From positions 1 to 46,897 of the forward strand of contig CAMDEF010000032.1 in assembly GCA_945895265.1 (NCBI GenBank): a stretch of 46,897 nt of DNA, read 5' to 3'. This DNA is from Bordetella parapertussis. Lineage in GTDB: Bacteria > Pseudomonadota > Gammaproteobacteria > Burkholderiales > Burkholderiaceae_B. The notes beneath the pieces were generated by a model. It was not told where the DNA came from. It saw only the letters and a list, made by a program, of their open reading frames with translations, and did no database searches. Of the stretch, positions 43,310-46,897 are shown in pieces (position 1 is the first letter of the stretch; each line of letters opens with the position of its first letter). The position numbers and the translations under genes were made by a program.

Positions 43310-44224
43310 TCAATAGCTAGCGGGATCAGGATTATTGGTTGGGTTTGCCAGCGCTTTCTTCATTTTGTCGCTCATTGGCTGATTCAGGATCAAACCTTTG
43401 GGTGGTACGGCCTTATCAAACCACTTTGAGTACAAGGCAGGCATCTCGGCCGACTTGTAAAGTTTGCTTGCGGCAGCAGTCACCATCTTGTTAAACGGTG
43501 CATCGTCGCGCGGCATCATGAAAGCATAGGGCTCTGGATTTGAGAGTGTATCGCTCGAAATCGTAAAATCGCTTGGCTTTTTAGAACCTGCGACCAGACC
43601 CGCCAACAAAATATCGTCCATCACAAACGCAGCAGCACGACCCGTTTCAACCATCAAAAAGGCTTCAGGGTGATCTTTAGCAGCCAAAATTGTCAGTCCA
43701 AGGTTTTGCGCCGTATTGGCTTCTGAGATTTGCTTGAGGTTGGTTGAGCCTGCAGTCGACACAACAGTTTTGCCCTTCAAGCTTGCCACGTTAGTAATAC
43801 CTGAACTCTTTTTGTAAACAAAACGGGTGGCAGTCAGGTAATAGGTCGGGCCGAAAGCAACTTGCTTTTGACGCTCGGCATTGTTGGTGGTTGAACCGCA
43901 CTCAAGATCAATCGTACCGTTTGCAATCAAAGGGATCCGAGTGGCCGAGGTGACCGGAGCCAGCTTGACTTGCAGGTTAGGCAGCTTCAGTTCTTTTTTA
44001 ATTTCGTTCACAACGTACATGCAAATATCGACCGCATAGCCAATCACTTTTTGCTGATCGTCGAAGTATGAAAAAGGTAACGACGCATCGCGATGACCAA
44101 CGGTGATCGTGTTTGTCTCTTTAATTTTTTTAAGCGTGCCTGTTAATTCTTGCGCAACTGCTGTGCTACCAATCACGACTGTCGCAAGCGCAACCAGCCC
44201 GTGCTTAAGGGTTTGACGAAACAT
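43310..44224 (-). CDS. gltI: Glutamate/aspartate-type periplasmic binding protein (GltI-like)
   Basis: The 304-residue family 3 solute-binding protein has a signal peptide (HGLVALATVVIGSTAVAQ) and the family motifs GHRDASLPFSYFDDQQKVIGY, VKLAPVTSATRIPLI, GTIDLECGSTTNN and FGPTYYLTATRFVYKK (each quoted in part). The match to GltI is strong (IDLECGSTTN, GHRxxxxPFSY). It is the first gene of gltIJK, with a 188-bp gap to gltJ that holds no visible gene. Confidence 0.93.
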   Translation of the reverse strand: MFRQTLKHGLVALATVVIGSTAVAQELTGTLKKIKETNTITVGHRDASLPFSYFDDQQKVIGYAVDICMYVVNEIKKELKLPNLQVKLAPVTSATRIPLIANGTIDLECGSTTNNAERQKQVAFGPTYYLTATRFVYKKSSGITNVASLKGKTVVSTAGSTNLKQISEANTAQNLGLTILAAKDHPEAFLMVETGRAAAFVMDDILLAGLVAGSKKPSDFTISSDTLSNPEPYAFMMPRDDAPFNKMVTAAASKLYKSAEMPALYSKWFDKAVPPKGLILNQPMSDKMKKALANPTNNPDPASY

Positions 44225-44371
44225 ATTTAGACTCCGGTAGATTTCTGGATAGCACTGCGTTTAAGCCTTTAGCAGACAAAAATTAAAAACAGCACCGCTG
44301 AGATGATTCAATACTAATCATCAGACCCCCATTTTGCACTGCAAGAGGGTATTTACGCTAGCGGGTTCGCC

Positions 44372-45358
44372 CTAATCGACGTTAATTTTCGCTTTTTTAA
44401 CGACCTCACCCCAACGTGCCCGCTCTTGGGCAATGAAGGCGGTAAATTCTTGCGGCGTATCACCCACTAGCAACGCACCATCTTCGCGCATGCGTTTAGT
44501 GCCTTCGGGCGTCTTTAACGCAATGACAAGCTCGCTTTGCAGGCGTTTGACAACCGCCTCGGGCGTGCCCGCAGGCGCCATCAGGCCGTACCATTGCGAA
44601 GTTTCAAAGCCTGGGTAACCACTCTCTGCGATGGTGGGCACCTCGGGCAGTGAAGCGGCACGGGCACCTGAGCCAACGGCCAAGGGCACCAACGCCCCCC
44701 CTTTAATCTGCGCCACCAACGAAGGCAAACCGTTAAACGTCGCCTGCGTTTGCCCGCCGATCAAATCTGTCAGCATTGGACCCGATCCCTTATATGGCAC
44801 GTGAGTCAATTCTATACCCGCTTCAGAAGCGAAATATTCCATGGCGAGATGGCCTGCACTGCCGTTACCAGCCGACCCATAATTGATCGATCTAGGCTTA
44901 GCTTTCGCCGCAGCAACCATACCCGCAAGCGTTTTAAAACCCGCGCGTTGGCTCACGGCAATCACGTTTGGTACTTTGGCAATCAAAGAAATCGCTACAA
45001 AATCCTTGACAGGATCGTAGGTCAGCTTTGCGCCAAAGAGCGCCGGATTCACCGCCAGCGTACCCACATGCCCGAGAATCAACGTATAGCCATCTGGCGC
45101 AGCACGTTTGACCTCAGCCATCGCAATACTGCCAGCGGCACCTGGTTTGTTTTCAACGTATACCGATTGACCTAACTGTGTGGTCAGGCTGCTTGCGACC
45201 GAACGCGCCACGATTTCAGAGGTACCGCCGGGTGCGAAAGGCACCACGAAACGAATGGCTTTTTCGGGATATTGCGCCCACACACTTGAAGCGCCACACA
45301 GCAATAGAGCACCTAACAACATACGAATTTTCAAGGCTGGCATCCTAAAAAAGTTCAA
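44372..45358 (-). CDS. Bug-family (tripartite tricarboxylate transporter) periplasmic binding protein
   Basis: The 328-residue protein has a signal peptide (LLGALLLCGASSVWAQ) followed by YPEKAIRFVVPFAPGGTSEIVARSVA, the Bug-family start (key element VPFAPGG). Further motifs are VENKPGAAGSIAMAEV, NYGSAGNGSAGHLAMEYF and VPYKGSGPMLTDLIGG. Such proteins bind carboxylates or amides for TctAB transporters, but Burkholderiales carry many orphan copies. No tctAB genes are nearby. An insertion sequence sits 43 bp upstream of its start, probably inside its promoter. Confidence 0.92.
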   Translation of the reverse strand: MNFFRMPALKIRMLLGALLLCGASSVWAQYPEKAIRFVVPFAPGGTSEIVARSVASSLTTQLGQSVYVENKPGAAGSIAMAEVKRAAPDGYTLILGHVGTLAVNPALFGAKLTYDPVKDFVAISLIAKVPNVIAVSQRAGFKTLAGMVAAAKAKPRSINYGSAGNGSAGHLAMEYFASEAGIELTHVPYKGSGPMLTDLIGGQTQATFNGLPSLVAQIKGGALVPLAVGSGARAASLPEVPTIAESGYPGFETSQWYGLMAPAGTPEAVVKRLQSELVIALKTPEGTKRMREDGALLVGDTPQEFTAFIAQERARWGEVVKKAKINVD

Positions 45359-45400
45359 AGCTATAAAAAATGACTACTAAACAAAACTACAAATATTGAT

Positions 45401-45420
45401 CCGAAATTTTCCATTAGAAC
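45401..45420 (+). repeat. Left terminal inverted repeat of the IS1380-family element
   Basis: 18 of 20 bases match the complement of the right end at 46876-46895. Confidence 0.85.
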
Positions 45421-45467
45421 TTCAAAACGTATTATGAACCCAAACCCTTGCTCGCTAGATTACCCTG

Positions 45468-45492
45468 TTTTCTAATGGACACCATTAGAAAA
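45468..45492. promoter_or_regulatory. Palindrome built from the IS end sequence, in the transposase promoter
   Basis: TTTTCTAATGG and CCATTAGAAAA are perfect 11-bp arms around ACA. The half CCATTAGA is identical to the core of the terminal repeats (TTTTCCATTAGA). It lies 13 nt before the transposase ATG and could let the transposase bind and repress its own promoter. Confidence 0.55.
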
Positions 45493-45505
45493 TGTCAATA
45501 GAATC

Positions 45506-46882
45506 ATGGCATTATCTGCGCTGAATAGGCCGCCCATGTTAGCAACTGAGAACTTTGATATTAAATTCACAACTCGTGAGGTCAGTGCTTGGGGTGGGCT
45601 AGCGTTACTGAAGCAAATGATGGACGGGATGGGAGTTTTCAAGGCCGTTCAGTCTTGGGATTTGCCGGCGCCCGGATCCAATCGTGGGTATGACCCTGCG
45701 CAGTTGATTGAACAAATGATGGTCAGCATCTGGAGTGGTGCAAACCGCTTTGTGCACTCGGACATTACACGCTTGGACAACACATTGGCCCGTTTATTTG
45801 GTTGGACTAAAGTGGCTGAGCACAAGGCCATCATGCGTTTGTTTAATCGCTTTGATCAAGAAAAATCTAACGAGATGCAAAAGAAGTCATACAACTGGCT
45901 TTTTAACAAGTTGGCACTGAACCCCATCACCCTTGACGTGGACTCAACGGTCATCACACGCTGGGGTAATCAGATTGAGGGTGCCTCTAAAGGCTACAAC
46001 CCCAAAGCGCACGGGCGCAACAGCCACCATCCGTTGCTTGCGTTCGTCGCCGATTGGCGACTTGTTGCAAACTTTTGGTTACGCCCCGGTAACGCGTACA
46101 CAACAAATAACGCATTATCATTTATTGAGACAACGCTCGATAATTTAGGCTCAACCAAGGTAGGCCTCTTTCGGGCGGATAGCGGGTTTTACGATAAAGA
46201 AATCGTCTCTTTGCTCAATCACAAGAGGATCTCTTACATCATTAGTGCCAAGATGACGCAAGGGCTGCAGCACGCAATTATTGGGAACTGCAAATGGCAA
46301 CAAGTCGACGCTGGTATTGAAGTCTCTGAGCTCTCGTATCAACCCAAGAACTGGGATAGTACAAAACGCCTTGTGATCGTTCGACAGCACGTCTCACGCA
46401 AAGAAAACGTACCCGGCAAATCTCTATCTCTTTTTAAAGACGACGAGGAATTGATGGGCTGGCGCTATGGTGCAATGGTGACAGATCTGAACTTGCCTGC
46501 GCTTGAGATTTGGCGACTTTACAGAGGACGTGCAGATTGTGAGAACAGAATCAAAGAGCTGAAATATGACTTTGGTCTCGATAGCTTTGTCATGCGAGAC
46601 TTCTGGGCCACAGAGGCGGCGTTAAGTGTGGTCATGTTGGCCTACAACTTGATGAGTGTGTTTAGGCAAGCAGTTATCCGACAGAAGTCGCACCAAACCC
46701 TCGCGACACTGCATCACCGAGTTCTTGCTGTAGGCGCATTTTGGAATAACAGCGGCAAAGACACAACAAAGAAACCAACTCTCAATCTAGCCGTCGTAAA
46801 AAAACGAAGGCCCTGGTTTGAAGGGTTATGGGCTAACACAAACGACCCAGTCGACCGAGCGTATCGGCCTCAATCGGTCTAA
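45506..46882 (+). CDS. IS1380-family DDE transposase
   Basis: The 458-residue transposase has the RNase H-like triad in the expected places: D in TLDVDSTVI, D in LFRADSGFYD, and E in YRGRADCENRIKELKYDFGL. The Y-x-G-RADxENxIKELK-x-D block is characteristic of IS1380. The ORF is intact and fills the element between its inverted repeats, so it may be active. It catalyses cut-and-paste-type movement of its own element. Confidence 0.93.
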   Translation: MALSALNRPPMLATENFDIKFTTREVSAWGGLALLKQMMDGMGVFKAVQSWDLPAPGSNRGYDPAQLIEQMMVSIWSGANRFVHSDITRLDNTLARLFGWTKVAEHKAIMRLFNRFDQEKSNEMQKKSYNWLFNKLALNPITLDVDSTVITRWGNQIEGASKGYNPKAHGRNSHHPLLAFVADWRLVANFWLRPGNAYTTNNALSFIETTLDNLGSTKVGLFRADSGFYDKEIVSLLNHKRISYIISAKMTQGLQHAIIGNCKWQQVDAGIEVSELSYQPKNWDSTKRLVIVRQHVSRKENVPGKSLSLFKDDEELMGWRYGAMVTDLNLPALEIWRLYRGRADCENRIKELKYDFGLDSFVMRDFWATEAALSVVMLAYNLMSVFRQAVIRQKSHQTLATLHHRVLAVGAFWNNSGKDTTKKPTLNLAVVKKRRPWFEGLWANTNDPVDRAYRPQSV

Positions 46883-46895
46883 TGGAAAATCTCGG
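46876..46895 (-). repeat. Right terminal inverted repeat of the IS1380-family element
   Basis: It is the complement of the left end with 2 mismatches in 20. The transposase stop codon (46880-46882) lies inside it. Confidence 0.85.
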
Positions 46896-46897
46896 TT

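Larger units (their letters stand above)
45401..46895 (+). mobile_element. IS1380-family insertion sequence, complete
   Basis: Terminal inverted repeats at 45401-45420 (CCGAAATTTTCCATTAGAAC) and 46876-46895 (complement CCGAGATTTTCCATTAGACC) match at 18 of 20 bases. They enclose a single intact transposase gene, for a total of 1495 bp. Only 2 bases follow the right end in this window, so a target duplication cannot be confirmed. Confidence 0.88.

Overview
The window looks like a chromosomal piece of a betaproteobacterium, most likely of the order Burkholderiales. The grounds are moderate GC, the narXL-narK1K2-GHJI layout, a Bug-type (tripartite tricarboxylate) solute-binding protein, and protein styles typical of that group. 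It carries a facultative denitrifier/nitrate-respirer gene set flanked by accessory DNA. No species is claimed.

Left accessory region (1-9100). A truncated tyrosine-recombinase gene is followed by a divergently arranged module. A leftward operon encodes an SPFH/band-7 protein, an unrecognised secreted protein, a DUF697-like membrane protein and a PvdE/SyrD-type cyclic-peptide ABC exporter. A rightward gene encodes a full-length class II lanthipeptide synthetase (LanM) with a three-cysteine, ProcM-like zinc site. No precursor peptide and no C39 peptidase are visible nearby. Downstream lie a frameshifted lipoprotein gene and the rotted remains of a second lanM.

Anaerobic block (9139-28066). 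A nitronate monooxygenase-like gene and hemN are followed by the class III ribonucleotide reductase operon. In this operon the NrdD catalytic body and its C-terminal glycyl-radical segment are separate genes, with an imperfect 19-bp tandem array at the break. nrdG and a DNR-like Crp/Fnr regulator follow. An FNR-type site and two NrdR boxes precede nrdD. The nitrate sensor pair narXL points left and narK1-narK2-narGHJI points right. Together these give nitrate sensing, uptake, reduction, anaerobic haem synthesis and anaerobic dNTP supply.

Middle region (28075-38166). It holds a tRNA-Leu(UAA), a Rap1a/Tai-like secreted protein, a DUF3300 protein, a serine-hydrolase/beta-lactamase-family protein, a complete dipeptide-type ABC operon (binding protein, two permeases, two ATPases), a MazEF pair and a broken TMEM43-like membrane gene. 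A triple 40-bp repeat separates the binding-protein gene of the ABC operon from the first permease gene.

Right region (38197-46897). It holds a methyltransferase and a glutamate/aspartate-type ABC system. In that system the ATPase gene is separated from the permease genes by an oppositely oriented TPR-protein arginine methyltransferase-like gene. A Bug-family binding protein and a complete IS1380-family insertion sequence, placed just upstream of the Bug gene, end the window.
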